DNA of 60,095 bases from Lachnospiraceae bacterium (GCA_017470735.1 JAFUYB010000032.1:1-60095), one strand, 5' to 3'. Counted from the stretch's first letter, positions 1 through 10,570 are shown. Notes: generated by a model not told the origin, from the sequence alone. Translations and numbers: made by a program.

Positions 1-1
1 C

Positions 2-1723
2 TACTACGATTACTACCAGCCGGAGGCGTATGTGCCTTCGACGGATACATATATTGCAAAGGATTCGTCGATCAATGACGAGATTGACAAGCTGCGGCTG
101 TCGGCTACGGCATCGATGGCGGAGCGGCGGGATGTGATCATTGTCGCCTCGGTTTCGTGTATTTACGGCATCGGCAGTCCGGAAGACTACGAGAATCTGA
201 TGGTATCCCTGCGCGAAGGGCAGGAGATTGACCGCGATGAAGTCATCAAGGCTTTGGTGACCATGCAGTATGTCCGCAATGACATGGACTTCCAACGCGG
301 AACTTTCCGGGTACGGGGAGATACGCTCGAGATCATTCCGGCGAATGTATCGGATTTTGCGTACCGGGTGGAGTTTTTCGGGGATGAGATCGACCGGATC
401 GTGGAGACGGACATTCTGACTGGACAGGCAAAGAGGGAGTGGGCGCATGTCGCGATTTTTCCGGCATCCCACTATGTCGTCCCGCAGGAAAAGATTAATA
501 AGGCATGCGAGATGATCGAAGCGGAGCTGGTGGACCGGGTAAAGTATTTCAAATCTGAAGACAAGCTTCTTGAAGCGCAGAGGATTTCCGAACGGACAAA
601 TTTTGATGTGGAGATGCTGCGGGAGACCGGATTCTGCTCCGGCATTGAGAATTATTCCCGCCATTTAACCGGACAAAAGGAGGGCGAGCCGCCGCAGACT
701 CTGGTTGACTATTTCGGTGATGATTTTCTGATCATTATCGACGAGTCGCATATGACCGTACCGCAGATCCGCGGGATGTATGCGGGCGACCGTTCGCGAA
801 AGACGACATTGGTGGAGTACGGTTTTCGTTTGCCGAGCGCGCTGGACAACCGTCCTTTGAATTTCACCGAATTTGAGAGCAAGATCGACCAGATGCTCTT
901 TGTGTCAGCGACGCCGGGGGACTATGAGGCGGAGCATGAAATGATGCGGGTGGAGCAGGTGATCCGTCCGACAGGGCTTCTCGATCCGCAGATTGATGTG
1001 CGTCCGGTGGAAGGACAGATCGACGATCTGATCGGTGAGATCAAAAAAGAGACCAAAGATCATCATAAAGTACTGATCACGACGCTGACCAAGCGGATGG
1101 CGGAGGATCTGACGACTTATATGCAGGAGCTGGGCATCCGGGTCAAATATTTACACTCTGATATCGATACGCTGGAGCGGTCAGAGATCATCCGAGACCT
1201 GCGCCTGGATGTATTTGACGTGCTGGTCGGGATCAATCTGCTGCGGGAGGGGCTGGACATACCGGAGATTACGCTGGTTGCCATTATCGATGCGGATAAA
1301 GAAGGCTTCCTGCGGTCGGAGACATCGCTGATCCAGACGGTAGGCCGCGCGGCACGCAACAGCCGCGGGCATGTGATCATGTACGCGGACACGGTGACGG
1401 ATTCGATGCGCGTGGCAATCGATGAGACGAAGCGGCGCCGTTCGATCCAGGAGAAGTACAACGAGGAGCACGGCATTACGCCGAAGACGATCGAAAAATC
1501 CGTGCGGGAAGTCATCGCGCTGTCCAAGGCGGTGGCAAAGGACGAGATGAAGTCCGGCAAGCGTCCGGAGGAGATGGACGAAAAGGAATTGAAGAAGCAT
1601 ATCGCGGAAATCCAGAAGAAGATGGAAAAAGCGGCAGCGGATCTGAATTTCGAAGCCGCAGCGGAATACCGCGACCGGATGATCGAGCTGAAGGGACATT
1701 TGGCGGAAATAGGAAAATTATAA
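2..1723 (+). CDS. uvrB: UvrABC excinuclease subunit B, 5'-truncated by the window edge
   Basis: UvrB is the damage-verifying helicase-like subunit of nucleotide excision repair; UvrA loads it and it then recruits UvrC. The open frame enters from the left edge with [18 protein letters not shown], which in this family lies about 95 residues from the N terminus, so the Walker A part is outside the window. Visible are the second helicase domain with DESH ([17 protein letters not shown]), the QTVGRAARN motif VI, and a C-terminal UVR helix pair ([20 protein letters not shown]) that contacts UvrC. About 570 residues remain of a usual 660. A small coiled-coil gene follows 2 bases after the stop, and uvrA lies 1.7 kb downstream. 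Family assignment is essentially certain. Confidence 0.98.
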   Translation, partial: YYDYYQPEAYVPSTDTYIAKDSSINDEIDKLRLSATASMAERRDVIIVASVSCIYGIGSPEDYENLMVSLREGQEIDRDEVIKALVTMQYVRNDMDFQRGTFRVRGDTLEIIPANVSDFAYRVEFFGDEIDRIVETDILTGQAKREWAHVAIFPASHYVVPQEKINKACEMIEAELVDRVKYFKSEDKLLEAQRISERTNFDVEMLRETGFCSGIENYSRHLTGQKEGEPPQTLVDYFGDDFLIIIDESHMTVPQIRGMYAGDRSRKTTLVEYGFRLPSALDNRPLNFTEFESKIDQMLFVSATPGDYEAEHEMMRVEQVIRPTGLLDPQIDVRPVEGQIDDLIGEIKKETKDHHKVLITTLTKRMAEDLTTYMQELGIRVKYLHSDIDTLERSEIIRDLRLDVFDVLVGINLLREGLDIPEITLVAIIDADKEGFLRSETSLIQTVGRAARNSRGHVIMYADTVTDSMRVAIDETKRRRSIQEKYNEEHGITPKTIEKSVREVIALSKAVAKDEMKSGKRPEEMDEKELKKHIAEIQKKMEKAAADLNFEAAAEYRDRMIELKGHLAEIGKL

Positions 1724-1725
1724 TT

Positions 1726-2049
1726 ATGTTATTTTTCAAACGGAATAATGAAAAGCTGAAGAAGAAAAACGAGGAATTCGAACGGCAGTTGGCACAGGCC
1801 AACAAACTGATCGACAATCTGGATTTTAACATTGCGGAATATAAACGGAAATTTATGAATCTGCAGATGCGCGGACGTCGGGCGCAGAGTGTAATGGAGC
1901 TGGAGCAGATGCTTCGCAGTATGCAGATGCAGGCGGTTGAAGCGCAGAATGCCGTACACATGCTTGAACGCAATCACGAGGATTGCGTTCAGCTTGTCAA
2001 TAAGCTCGTCGAGGAATTTGACGAGGCATTGAAAAATGTGCCGGATTAA
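1726..2049 (+). CDS. Small coiled-coil protein, function unknown
   Basis: This 107-residue protein has no signal peptide or membrane segment. It is almost wholly helical with heptad-like spacing: a basic N terminus (FKRNNEKLKKKNEEFERQL), a central arm rich in Gln, Met and Arg, and an acidic C terminus. The start ATG lies 2 bases after the uvrB stop with no separate promoter, so it should be cotranscribed and translationally coupled with uvrB. I do not recognise a named family. The coupling suggests a protein made with the repair helicase, but nothing in the sequence shows a role in repair. Confidence 0.75.
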   Translation: MLFFKRNNEKLKKKNEEFERQLAQANKLIDNLDFNIAEYKRKFMNLQMRGRRAQSVMELEQMLRSMQMQAVEAQNAVHMLERNHEDCVQLVNKLVEEFDEALKNVPD

Positions 2050-2094
2050 GAAGTTTCATCAGCAGATCAGATGCGCCGCGCGTCATATCCATTG

Positions 2095-3342
2095 TTAATT
2101 ATTTACTTTTACCCGAGTAAAGATCACGCTGTTCGGCAATGAAGATGCTTTGATCAGTGCCACCTCGGCTTTGAAGACAGGCTTGGGCGCAGTGATTGAA
2201 AATTCGGCGCTGTGGCTGATGCCGCCGAATGCTTTCCAACCGACGCCGGATAAGGAAGTGGTGTTGACGGTGACGGTTGTAAGAAACTGATCGCCGCGGA
2301 ATGCATTGGGAGCAATGTTTCTGACGCCACTGCCCAGCGTCAGGGATGTCAGGTAGTAGCAGCGGCGGAATGTGCTTTCACGGATGTCGGTCACGCTGTC
2401 CGGAATGACCAAAGAAGTAATTCCCGTATCCGTAAAGGCCTTCTCGCCGATGACGGAGATGCGGTTGCCAAATGTTACAGAAGTCAAATGGGTATCTCCA
2501 TAAAACACTCCCGAAGAAAGCCTTGTGAGACTCGCCGGAAGAGTGACGGATTTCAAAGAAACATCGTTGCGGAACGCATTGCGGTCAATGTTGCTGATGC
2601 TGTCGCCCAGTGTCAATGAGGACAGGCTGTAATTGTTGATGAATGCACCCGGACCGATGGATGTCACCCGGTTGCCGAGAGAGACGGAGGTCAGGCTTTC
2701 GTTGTTAGCAAAAGCGTGCTTGCCGATAGTTTCCACACTATCGCCGAAAGTAACGGAATTGAGACGGACGCAGTTTTGGAATGCACCTGCCCCGATCGTG
2801 CGGACGCGGGAGCCGAGCTTTACCTTTTCGAGCCCATTGGAGCTGGAAAAGGCGTTTGAGCCAATCGTTTCGACATTGTTGCCGATTTCCAGATCCTTAA
2901 CTGAGCGGCTGTTAGAAAAAGCATTGCTCTCGATGGAAGTCACGAAATATGTTTTGTCATTGGAACCACGCACCGTATCCGGGATTTTGACCGATTCGGC
3001 GGTGGAGGAAATTTCCGTGACAGAGATATTCGGTGAGTGGGATATGTCATAAGTGATGACCGTTTTTTCAGCAGGCGTGCTGTTGGATGACGAGCTGCTG
3101 TTGTTTGATGAACTGTTGCTGCTTGACGAGCTGCTGCCGGAACTGCTTTTACCGGAAGAATTGTTCTCAGTGGTCTGTGTCATTTCGTCGCCGGAAATTT
3201 CACCGACGACATCGCTTTTGCTGGAGGTGGCGGCAGACACGGTCATGACGCGCCAGGGCGTGGCCGTAAGACCGGAAGCCAATGAAAAAATCAAGACTGC
3301 TGAAAGCAGTTTTTTTGATAGCCGTTTTGTCTGTTTTATCAT
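2095..3342 (-). CDS. Secreted BspA-type leucine-rich-repeat protein
   Basis: This 415-residue exported protein starts with a basic, hydrophobic signal peptide (KKLLSAVLIFSLASGLTATP, then VSAAT). A Ser/Asn low-complexity linker follows at about residues 62-92. From about residue 100 to 385 there is a ladder of 22-23-residue repeats of the LRR_5/BspA type, with cores such as VETIGSNAFSSSNGLEKVKL and VTSIGPGAFINNYSLSSLTL. Such proteins are usually surface adhesins or binding modules. No LPXTG motif, transmembrane anchor or cell-wall repeat is seen after the repeats, so it is either released or held non-covalently. It is transcribed towards the uvrB operon and away from uvrA. The start is supported by AGGAGAG just upstream. 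Confidence 0.9.
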   Translation of the reverse strand: MIKQTKRLSKKLLSAVLIFSLASGLTATPWRVMTVSAATSSKSDVVGEISGDEMTQTTENNSSGKSSSGSSSSSSNSSSNNSSSSSNSTPAEKTVITYDISHSPNISVTEISSTAESVKIPDTVRGSNDKTYFVTSIESNAFSNSRSVKDLEIGNNVETIGSNAFSSSNGLEKVKLGSRVRTIGAGAFQNCVRLNSVTFGDSVETIGKHAFANNESLTSVSLGNRVTSIGPGAFINNYSLSSLTLGDSISNIDRNAFRNDVSLKSVTLPASLTRLSSGVFYGDTHLTSVTFGNRISVIGEKAFTDTGITSLVIPDSVTDIRESTFRRCYYLTSLTLGSGVRNIAPNAFRGDQFLTTVTVNTTSLSGVGWKAFGGISHSAEFSITAPKPVFKAEVALIKASSLPNSVIFTRVKVNN

Positions 3343-3367
3343 TTGAAACTCTCCTCGTATAATGCCC

Positions 3368-3397
3368 TTTACAATCGCTTGATAGTCGTGTTAAAAT
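3368..3397 (+). promoter_or_regulatory. Candidate sigma-A promoter for uvrA
   Basis: TTTACA (3368-3373), an 18-base spacer and TAAAAT (3392-3397) sit 62 bases before the uvrA start in the divergent LRR/uvrA gap. The match is moderate. I saw no firmicute LexA box (GAAC-N4-GTTC type) here. Confidence 0.4.
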
Positions 3398-3458
3398 ACA
3401 AGTTCCCACCCGGTGTAAAAGCATGTATTTTCACATACAGCCGATAGAAAGGAATCGA

Positions 3459-6380
3459 ATGAAATCCCAGACAATAATAAACGAAAATACAAAATATATC
3501 AAGATACGGGGCGCGAATGAGCACAATTTAAAGCATGTAGACTTAGACATCCCGCGCGATGAATTCGTCGTGCTGACGGGACTTTCCGGTTCGGGGAAAA
3601 GCTCGCTCGCTTTTGATACGATTTTTGCCGAAGGACAGCGGCGGTACATGGAGTCTCTGTCTTCTTACGCGCGGCAGTTTCTCGGGCAGATGGAAAAGCC
3701 GGATGTGGAAAAGATCGAAGGACTGCCTCCGGCGATCTCGATCGACCAGAAATCGACGAACCGCAATCCGCGGTCGACAGTCGGAACGGTAACAGAAGTG
3801 TACGATTATTTCCGCCTGCTCTATGCGCGGATCGGTATCCCGCACTGTCCGAACTGCGGCAGGGAGATCTACAAGCAGTCGGTCGACCAGATGGTGGATC
3901 AGGTGCTGGCGTTGCCCGAAAAGACGCGGTTCCAGGTGCTGGCTCCGGTAGTGCGCGGCAGGAAGGGCGCGCAGGAAAAGCTGTTTGCCCGCGCGAGGAA
4001 GAGCGGTTATGTCCGTGTCGTCGTTGATGGCAATCTGTACGATCTGGACGAAGAGATCAAATTGAACAAAAACCAGAAGCATAACATTGAGATCGTGATC
4101 GACCGTCTGGTCGTGCGTGAAGGAATTGAGACGAGACTGGCCGGTTCGCTGGAGAACGCGCTGAAGCTGGCGGACGGCCTGGTCATCATTGAAATTGTCG
4201 GGAAACCGCAGGGAGATTCCGAAGACGCAGGCGGTACGGAGCGGATGAATTTTTCAGAAAGCTTTTCGTGTCCGGACTGCGGGATTTCCATCGATGAGAT
4301 CGAGCCGCGGAGCTTTTCGTTCAACAATCCGTTCGGAGCCTGCCCGGAATGCTTCGGGTTGGGTTATAAAATGGAATTTGACGAGCGTCTGATGATACCG
4401 GATCCGAATCTGTCGTTTAACGAGGGCTGCGTTGCCGTGCTTGGCTGGCAGTCGAGTACCGATGAAAAAAGCTACACGCACGCCATTTTAAAAGCCCTCG
4501 CAAAAGAGTACGGTTTTTCATTGGACACGCCGTACAAAAAACTGCCGAAAAAGATACGGACGATGTTCATTCACGGTTTTGACAAAGTAGTCAAGGTGCC
4601 TTACAAGGGACGCTGGGGCGAAGGGATCTATGATGTGCAGTTTGAGGGGCTGATCGCCAACTCCAGGCGGCGTTACCGTGAGACGAGTTCGGAGTCGCAG
4701 AAGGAACAGTATGAGGAGTTCATGGAGATCAATCCCTGCCCCCTCTGCGAGGGACAGCGTCTGAAAAAAGAATCCCTTGGCGTGACGGTCTGCGATAAAA
4801 ACATTTATGAGATTACGACAATGCCGATCCGCGATCTGGCAGCGTTTATGGAAGGCATGGAGCTGACCGAGTATCAGATGAAGGTCGGTTATCTCGTGTT
4901 GAAGGAAATCAAAGCGCGGGTCGGATTCTTAAACGATGTCGGATTGGATTATCTGTCATTGTCCCGCGCGACGGGGACGCTGTCGGGCGGCGAAGCGCAG
5001 CGGATCCGTCTGGCGACGCAGATCGGGTCGGGGCTGGTCGGCGTGACATACATACTGGATGAGCCGTCGATCGGCCTGCATCAAAAGGACAATGACAAGC
5101 TTCTGGCATCGCTGAAAGGGCTTTGCGATCTGGGCAATTCCGTTCTCGTCGTCGAGCATGATGAGGATACGATGCGCGCGGCGGATTTCATTGTAGATAT
5201 CGGACCGGGCGCGGGAGAGCACGGCGGACAGGTGATCGCAACCGGCACGGCAGAAGATATCATGGCCTGTGAGGACTCGATCACCGGTGCATATCTGTCC
5301 GGCAGAAAGCAGATTGCCGTGCCAAAGGAGCGGCGGAAGCCGACGGGATATCTGACAATCCGCGGCGCCAGGGAACACAATCTGCGGGATATCGATGTGC
5401 AGATTCCGCTGGGGATCATGACCTGCGTGACCGGCGTATCTGGTTCGGGCAAAAGCTCGCTGATCAATGAGATCCTCTACAAATCGTTGGCGCGGACGCT
5501 GCACCGGGCGCACCGTCTGCCGGGAGAGCATGACAAGATCGAAGGGGTAAAGCAGCTTGACAAGATCATCGCGATTGACCAGTCGCCGATCGGCAGGAGC
5601 CCGCGGTCAAATCCGGCGACCTATACCGGCGTGTTTGATCTGATCCGCGACCTGTTTGCGGGAACCAATGAGGCAAAGGCGAGGGGTTATACGAAGGGAC
5701 GGTTTTCATTCAATGTCAAGGGCGGACGCTGCGAAGCGTGCGCAGGCGACGGGATCAAGAAAATCGAGATGCACTTTCTGCCGGATGTCTATGTGCCTTG
5801 CGAGATCTGTGGCGGACGGCGCTACAACAGAGAGACGCTCGAAGTGCTTTACAAGGGCAAGTCCATTTACGATGTACTGGAGATGACGGTCGAGGAAGCG
5901 CTTACCTTTTTTGAGAACCTGCCTTCGATCCGCCGCAAGATAGAGACGCTTTACGATGTTGGGCTTTCTTATATTAAATTAGGGCAGCCTTCAACGACGC
6001 TTTCCGGCGGGGAGGCGCAGAGGATCAAGCTGGCGGCCGAGCTGTCGCGGCGCAGTACCGGAAAGACGATTTATGTGCTGGACGAGCCGACGACCGGTCT
6101 GCATTTCGAGGATGTCAACAAGCTGGTCGGCATCCTGCGCAAGCTGTCGGACGGCGGAAACACGGTTGTCGTGATCGAGCACAATTTAGATGTCATCAAG
6201 ACGGCGGATCACATCATCGATCTCGGTCCGGACGGGGGCGACGGCGGCGGTAGCGTGGTTGCCGAGGGTACGCCGGAACAGATTGCGCGCAAGCGAAGCA
6301 GCTACACGGGCATATATGTGAAAAAAGCCCTCGACGCGGCGAAAAAATACGAGAAAAATCAATCGAAAAGTGCAAAATGA
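3459..6380 (+). CDS. uvrA: UvrABC excinuclease subunit A
   Basis: UvrA is the ABC-type damage-recognition ATPase that scans DNA as a dimer and loads UvrB. The 973-residue protein has the full duplicated layout: Walker [15 protein letters not shown] near residue 45 and [13 protein letters not shown] in the second half; two signature motifs [12 protein letters not shown] and [12 protein letters not shown]; Walker [14 protein letters not shown] and [12 protein letters not shown]. The three cysteine clusters are present (CPNC, CPDC/CPEC, CEAC/CEIC). I chose ATG 3459 because GAAAGGA lies just before it; an in-frame ATG 36 bases upstream has no ribosome site. The length is slightly above the usual 940-955. 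It is separated from uvrB by two genes rather than adjacent to it. Confidence 0.98.
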   Translation: MKSQTIINENTKYIKIRGANEHNLKHVDLDIPRDEFVVLTGLSGSGKSSLAFDTIFAEGQRRYMESLSSYARQFLGQMEKPDVEKIEGLPPAISIDQKSTNRNPRSTVGTVTEVYDYFRLLYARIGIPHCPNCGREIYKQSVDQMVDQVLALPEKTRFQVLAPVVRGRKGAQEKLFARARKSGYVRVVVDGNLYDLDEEIKLNKNQKHNIEIVIDRLVVREGIETRLAGSLENALKLADGLVIIEIVGKPQGDSEDAGGTERMNFSESFSCPDCGISIDEIEPRSFSFNNPFGACPECFGLGYKMEFDERLMIPDPNLSFNEGCVAVLGWQSSTDEKSYTHAILKALAKEYGFSLDTPYKKLPKKIRTMFIHGFDKVVKVPYKGRWGEGIYDVQFEGLIANSRRRYRETSSESQKEQYEEFMEINPCPLCEGQRLKKESLGVTVCDKNIYEITTMPIRDLAAFMEGMELTEYQMKVGYLVLKEIKARVGFLNDVGLDYLSLSRATGTLSGGEAQRIRLATQIGSGLVGVTYILDEPSIGLHQKDNDKLLASLKGLCDLGNSVLVVEHDEDTMRAADFIVDIGPGAGEHGGQVIATGTAEDIMACEDSITGAYLSGRKQIAVPKERRKPTGYLTIRGAREHNLRDIDVQIPLGIMTCVTGVSGSGKSSLINEILYKSLARTLHRAHRLPGEHDKIEGVKQLDKIIAIDQSPIGRSPRSNPATYTGVFDLIRDLFAGTNEAKARGYTKGRFSFNVKGGRCEACAGDGIKKIEMHFLPDVYVPCEICGGRRYNRETLEVLYKGKSIYDVLEMTVEEALTFFENLPSIRRKIETLYDVGLSYIKLGQPSTTLSGGEAQRIKLAAELSRRSTGKTIYVLDEPTTGLHFEDVNKLVGILRKLSDGGNTVVVIEHNLDVIKTADHIIDLGPDGGDGGGSVVAEGTPEQIARKRSSYTGIYVKKALDAAKKYEKNQSKSAK

Positions 6381-6383
6381 CTA

Positions 6384-6411
6384 TTGAAAATTCGCACGAA
6401 CGGTTTATAAT
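6384..6411 (+). promoter_or_regulatory. Sigma-A promoter for mreB/mbl
   Basis: TTGAAA (6384-6389), a 16-base spacer and a perfect TATAAT (6406-6411) start 4 bases after the uvrA stop. This implies independent transcription of the mreB homologue with a leader of about 50 bases. Confidence 0.65.
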
Positions 6412-6469
6412 AAGAGATACTCTGAATTCTTGTGCTTTGGTGTAGTGTGTGTGAAAGGAGAATGTCGTT

Positions 6470-7471
6470 ATGGCAGCGGCAGATATCGGAATTGATCTGG
6501 GTACAGCCAGTATATTAGTATATGTCAAGGGCAAAGGCGTTGTCTTAAAGGAGCCGTCAGTAGTCGCGTTTGACCGTGATACGAACAAGATAAAAGCGAT
6601 CGGAGAGGAAGCGCGGCTGATGCTCGGCAGGACGCCCGGCAATATCGTAGCAGTGCGTCCGCTGCGTCAGGGTGTGATCTCCGATTATACCGTGACGGAA
6701 AAGATGATCAAGTACTTCATTCAAAAGGCAATGGGACGCCGCAGCTACCGCAAGCCGCGGATTTCGGTCTGTGTGCCGAGCGGCGTTACGGAAGTTGAGA
6801 AGCGCGCGGTTGAGGATGCGGCATACGCGGCAGGCGCGCGGGAGGTCTTTATCATAGAGGAGCCGATTGCGGCGGCGATCGGCGCAGGCATTGATATTTC
6901 GCGTCCGTGCGGCAATATGATCGTAGATATCGGCGGCGGTACGGCGGATGTCGCGGTGATTTCACTCGGCGGTTCGGTGGTTTCCGCGTCGATCAAGATC
7001 GCGGGCGACAATTTTGATGAGGCGATCGTCCGTTATATGAGAAAGAAGCACAATCTGCTGATCGGTGAGCGGACGGCAGAGGATGTCAAGATCCATATTG
7101 GCACCTGTTTCCCGTTGCCGCAGCCGGAGACGATGGAGGTGCGCGGGCGGAATCTCGTGACCGGACTTCCAAAGACGATCGAGGTATCCTCGGAAGAGAC
7201 CAATGAGGCGCTGCATGAGCCGACGGCACAGATCGTAGAGGCGGTACACAGCGTCCTGGAGAAAACACCACCGGAACTGGCAGCGGATGTGTCGGAGAGA
7301 GGCATTGTCCTGACCGGAGGCGGCGCGTTGCTGCGCGGTCTGGAGGAATTGATGGAGGAGCGTACCGGCATCAATACGATGACGGCGGAGGATCCGATGA
7401 CCTGCGTGGCGATCGGTACGGGCAAGTATGTGGAGTTTATGGCCGGCGATCATTCGGGAACGGAGCCTTAA
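6470..7471 (+). CDS. mreB: MreB/Mbl-family rod-shape actin homologue
   Basis: This bacterial actin polymerises under the membrane and directs the elongation machinery of lateral wall synthesis. The 333-residue length and the actin-fold motifs fit: phosphate 1 GIDLGTASILVYV, phosphate 2 NMIVDIGGGTADVAVIS, and adenosine LTGGGALLRGLEEL. Typical MreB segments (VVAVRPL-type RPLRQGVISDY, and CVPSGVTEVEKRAV) are also present. No mreC or mreD follows. That isolation, plus flgF/flgG-type genes 5 kb away, resembles the Bacillus mbl-flhO-flhP neighbourhood, so Mbl is as likely a name as MreB. AAAGGAG precedes the ATG and a terminator follows the stop. The family is certain; the paralogue is not. Confidence 0.93.
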   Translation: MAAADIGIDLGTASILVYVKGKGVVLKEPSVVAFDRDTNKIKAIGEEARLMLGRTPGNIVAVRPLRQGVISDYTVTEKMIKYFIQKAMGRRSYRKPRISVCVPSGVTEVEKRAVEDAAYAAGAREVFIIEEPIAAAIGAGIDISRPCGNMIVDIGGGTADVAVISLGGSVVSASIKIAGDNFDEAIVRYMRKKHNLLIGERTAEDVKIHIGTCFPLPQPETMEVRGRNLVTGLPKTIEVSSEETNEALHEPTAQIVEAVHSVLEKTPPELAADVSERGIVLTGGGALLRGLEELMEERTGINTMTAEDPMTCVAIGTGKYVEFMAGDHSGTEP

Positions 7472-7485
7472 TAATCGGTTTTTGT

Positions 7486-7514
7486 AAAAAAGATCACCTG
7501 TTGGTGGTCTTTTT
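7486..7514 (+). terminator. Rho-independent terminator after mreB
   Basis: The arms AAAGATCACC (7489-7498) and GGTGGTCTTT (7503-7512) enclose a TGTT loop and run into a T tract. The only non-Watson-Crick pair is one G-T wobble. Confidence 0.8.
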
Positions 7515-7534
7515 CAGAAAAAGGGTGTAAAAAG

Positions 7535-8242
7535 ATGCGGAAAAGAAGTGTAGCGGCATTATTGGCATTTGCCTGTATAGTGACCTTTGGGCTGGCAGGC
7601 TGCGGCGGATCGCAAAGCGCTGACAGCGGGACACAGATGGAGACGGCAGAATCGGCGGATGCCGAAGATGCAGGTGCGGAAAGCAATGCTTCGTCAGACG
7701 ATTCTTCTGAAGCGGAATCCGCAGTTGACTGGGACGCGGTTCAGGCTTCGTTAAAAGAACAGTTCGAAGCCGAAGCCGTTGAGAGTTATGGATTTGAAGA
7801 GTCTGCTTTTGAAGCGGAACAGGTGGAGACGGTGCTGGACAGTTTGGCATACCGGACATTCCGCTACAGTGTGGACTGGACGGGGGCGGACGGCTTTACC
7901 TTTGTCCGGTATTATACGGTGGACACGGTGTCGCAGGATGTGGTCGACCTGATGTCACTGCCCGGTATGGACCAGGATGTGGCGATGCTGGTCAGCAGCA
8001 ATGTCAAAGAGCAGATGCAAGAGCGTTCGGCAGAGGACGATACGGTCACATTCTGGCAGGAAAGTGACGCGCCGGATGACGCGTTCGATTCAGTTGATGC
8101 CGATACGCAGTATTATATCAAGGACGACAACACTTTAGTGATCTATTTCCTGGAGGGCGAGTACGGACCGACGGCCACCGGAGACGCGGAGTTTGAGATC
8201 CCGCAGGACATCTTTTCTGTGGATGTAAACGGCGGAGTATAG
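7535..8242 (+). CDS. Secreted lipoprotein of unknown function
   Basis: The 235-residue product has a classic lipoprotein signal: basic MRKRS, a hydrophobic stretch, then the lipobox LAGC with Cys at about residue 23. An acidic, Ser/Ala/Glu-rich linker (to about residue 60) tethers a globular C-terminal domain of about 170 residues. That domain is rich in Asp/Glu and aromatic residues and contains an EYGPT segment near its end. I do not recognise the domain. It stands alone between two terminators, and the recD2 gene converges on it. Lipidation and export are well supported; function is not. Confidence 0.82.
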   Translation: MRKRSVAALLAFACIVTFGLAGCGGSQSADSGTQMETAESADAEDAGAESNASSDDSSEAESAVDWDAVQASLKEQFEAEAVESYGFEESAFEAEQVETVLDSLAYRTFRYSVDWTGADGFTFVRYYTVDTVSQDVVDLMSLPGMDQDVAMLVSSNVKEQMQERSAEDDTVTFWQESDAPDDAFDSVDADTQYYIKDDNTLVIYFLEGEYGPTATGDAEFEIPQDIFSVDVNGGV

Positions 8243-8266
8243 ACAGAGGAAAATGTTAAAGCAATC

Positions 8267-8301
8267 ATACCCTTTTGCCAGAATCGGCAGAAGGGTATTT
8301 T
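8267..8301 (+). terminator. Rho-independent terminator after the lipoprotein gene
   Basis: The 13-bp arms 8267-8279 and 8286-8298 (ATACCCTT.../...AAGGGTAT) enclose a 6-base loop and run into TTTTATT on the plus strand. The recD2 stop codon lies against its right edge, so it may also affect the 3' end of the converging transcript, but there is no T run on the minus strand. Confidence 0.75.
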
Positions 8302-10570
8302 ATTGCCCGACCAGTTCTTCAAGGCGCGTTTTCAGTCCGCTGTATCGCCGGCTTTCTGTCGCGTTGTCGATCATATTGTTAAATGTATCTCCATCCCCGA
8401 TAATGACGACGCATTTTTTCGCCCGCGTGATCGCCGTGTAAAGCAGATTGCGGTTGTAGAGCAGGCGGGGGCCGGGCAAAAGCGGAATGATAATGGCCGG
8501 ATACTCGCTGCCCTGGCTTTTGTGGATCGTTACGGCGTAGGCATGTTCGATTTCATCTAACTGCTGGAACGGATACTCCGCGGTGCGGTTGTCGTCAAAG
8601 ACGATTGTCGCGGTTTTTCCATACAGATCGATGTCCGTCACGATGCCGATGTCGCCGTTGAAAATACCGTCGCCGCTGTCTACGGCGATGCCGTATTTCC
8701 CGCGTATTTCCCAGGTGATATCATAATTATTTTTAATCTGCATTACCTTGTCGCCGACCCGGAAAATGCGGTTGCCGGATTCGAGCTCCGCTTTGTCCGG
8801 CGAAGGAGGATTCAGGTATTTCTGCAAAATACTGTTCAACCGTTCGACGCCGAGATTCCCTTTCCGCGTAGGCGTCAGTACCTGCACATCGAATACCTCC
8901 GCGCCGACATAGGCGGGCAGGCTGTCGGGCTTCAGATAGGCGCAGGTCTTAGCGATGATCTTGTCGGCGTCCCGGCTTTTCGCGAAAAAGAAATCGCTGC
9001 TTTTGTTGTTGAGGGAGACATGCTCGCCGCGGTTGATGCTGTGCGCGTTTTCGACGATGTCACTCTGGTTGCCCTGCCGGAAAATGCGCTCTAAAGTCAC
9101 AACGGAAAAAGCGCGGGAATGGATGATGTCCTTTAACACATTTCCGGGACCAACGCTCGGAAGCTGATTGGCGTCACCGACGAGGATCAGGCGCGCGCCG
9201 ACCGGCGTTGCTTTGACTAACGCGTACATCAGAAGGATATCCACCATGGAAACCTCATCCACGATTACGACATCGCTTTCGAGCGGATGTGTTGCGTTGT
9301 AGGAAATGGCATCCTTTTTTTGCATATCGTTTGCGGAACCGGAATCCCTTTCGTCGCTGTCCTTCCCTCCGCCAAGGCCGAGCAGCCGGTGGATCGTCTG
9401 TGCCGGATAGCCGGTCGCTTCGCTCATCCGTTTTGCCGCCCGCCCGGTCGGCGCGCAGAGGGAAATGTCCAAACCCTGCTCCGTAAAGAAACGGAGCATC
9501 GTCCGGATGGTAGTGGTCTTGCCGGTACCGGGACCGCCGGTCAGAACAAAAATACCGTGCGCTGCGGCTTCGTGCACGGCGTGCCGCTGTACATCGTCGA
9601 GCTGCCAGCCTTCGTCCCTTTCCGCTTCGGCGATGACTTTGTCGATTTCCGGGCGGTTGGTGTCGTATTCTTCATCCAAAGCCAGCAGCAGCTTTGCAGT
9701 GCCTGCTTCCGCGCGGTAATATGGCGGCAAATATATGTCGCCGCCCTTGGTCACGAGCTTTTTGTCCAATACCATTTCTGGAATCATCGCTTCGATGTCG
9801 GAAGGTTCAACCCCGAGCAGATCGGACGCGAAGCGCGCCAGTTCTTCGCCGGGCAGATAGGTGTGGCCGTTGCCCGCCATCTGGGAGAGGACATAAAGCA
9901 CGCCGCACTGAATACGAAAATCGCTGTCTATGGCAAATCCGTTTTTGGCAGCGATCGCGTCAGCGATCTTAAAACCGACCCCGTCCACCTCTTCTGCCAG
10001 CCGGTAAGGGTTTTCTTCTAAGACGCGGCCTAAATCCCTGCCGTACTGCTTGAAGATGCGCATGGATAAAGTACTGCCGATCCCGTAAGACGACAGCAGA
10101 AGCATGGCGCTCCGCTGGTCGCGGCGGTCCATGACCTGATCGGAAATGTCCATGGCTTTGCTTTCGCTGATGCCGCGTATTTCCGCCAGCTTTTCAGGAC
10201 GGGTCTCCATAATATGAAAGGTCTCATCGCCGAAGCGGTCGACGATTTTTTTAGCGAGCACCGGTCCGATGCCTTTGATCGCGCCGGAGGAGAGATAGCG
10301 CAGCACAGCCTCGGAATCCTGCGGCAGGATGACCTCATAAGCACTCGCCGAAAACTGCATGCCGTAGCTTTTGTGTTCACGGTAATCGCCTTCGAGCCGG
10401 ATGTGTTCGCCCTGGGCAATGCCAAAAAAGCTGCCGACACAGGTCAGATCGTCTTCGCCGTTTAAAGCGTCTTCGTTTACCTCGCTGTCGGGACGCATGA
10501 CAAACACGGTGTATCCGTTTTCGTCATTGTGATAGATGATATGGTCAATATAACCGGAAATGCTTTCCAT
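8300..10570 (-). CDS. recD2: RecD2-type ATP-dependent 5'-3' DNA helicase
   Basis: This SF1B helicase of the RecD/TraA family is the form found in bacteria whose RecD is not part of RecBCD; it acts in replication-fork and recombination repair. The 756-residue protein has the N-terminal RecD2 domain, helix-hairpin-helix motifs (GAIKGIGPVLAKKI near 97, EVDGVGFKIADAI near 193), Walker A GGPGTGKTT near 345, DEVSM motif II, and C-terminal YAVTIHKSQGSEY and YTAITRAKK motifs. I chose the ATG at 10570 (MESISGY), which fits family N termini. A GTG 36 bases upstream has no ribosome site. It runs opposite to its neighbours and appears monocistronic. Confidence 0.95.
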   Translation of the reverse strand: MESISGYIDHIIYHNDENGYTVFVMRPDSEVNEDALNGEDDLTCVGSFFGIAQGEHIRLEGDYREHKSYGMQFSASAYEVILPQDSEAVLRYLSSGAIKGIGPVLAKKIVDRFGDETFHIMETRPEKLAEIRGISESKAMDISDQVMDRRDQRSAMLLLSSYGIGSTLSMRIFKQYGRDLGRVLEENPYRLAEEVDGVGFKIADAIAAKNGFAIDSDFRIQCGVLYVLSQMAGNGHTYLPGEELARFASDLLGVEPSDIEAMIPEMVLDKKLVTKGGDIYLPPYYRAEAGTAKLLLALDEEYDTNRPEIDKVIAEAERDEGWQLDDVQRHAVHEAAAHGIFVLTGGPGTGKTTTIRTMLRFFTEQGLDISLCAPTGRAAKRMSEATGYPAQTIHRLLGLGGGKDSDERDSGSANDMQKKDAISYNATHPLESDVVIVDEVSMVDILLMYALVKATPVGARLILVGDANQLPSVGPGNVLKDIIHSRAFSVVTLERIFRQGNQSDIVENAHSINRGEHVSLNNKSSDFFFAKSRDADKIIAKTCAYLKPDSLPAYVGAEVFDVQVLTPTRKGNLGVERLNSILQKYLNPPSPDKAELESGNRIFRVGDKVMQIKNNYDITWEIRGKYGIAVDSGDGIFNGDIGIVTDIDLYGKTATIVFDDNRTAEYPFQQLDEIEHAYAVTIHKSQGSEYPAIIIPLLPGPRLLYNRNLLYTAITRAKKCVVIIGDGDTFNNMIDNATESRRYSGLKTRLEELVGQ

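Noticed and set aside
2095-3342. CRISPR-like or tandem DNA repeat in the leucine-rich-repeat gene
   Set aside because: The periodicity follows protein repeats of 22-23 residues with diverged bases; there are no identical repeats with spacers.
3423-3458. Longer uvrA start at an upstream ATG
   Set aside because: No ribosome site precedes it, while GAAAGGA sits correctly before ATG 3459.
3343-3458. LexA/SOS box upstream of uvrA
   Set aside because: Looked for GAAC-N4-GTTC-type symmetry in the divergent gap and found none.
9287-10021. A 244-codon plus-strand frame inside recD2
   Set aside because: It overlaps the conserved helicase core on the other strand and has no start signals.
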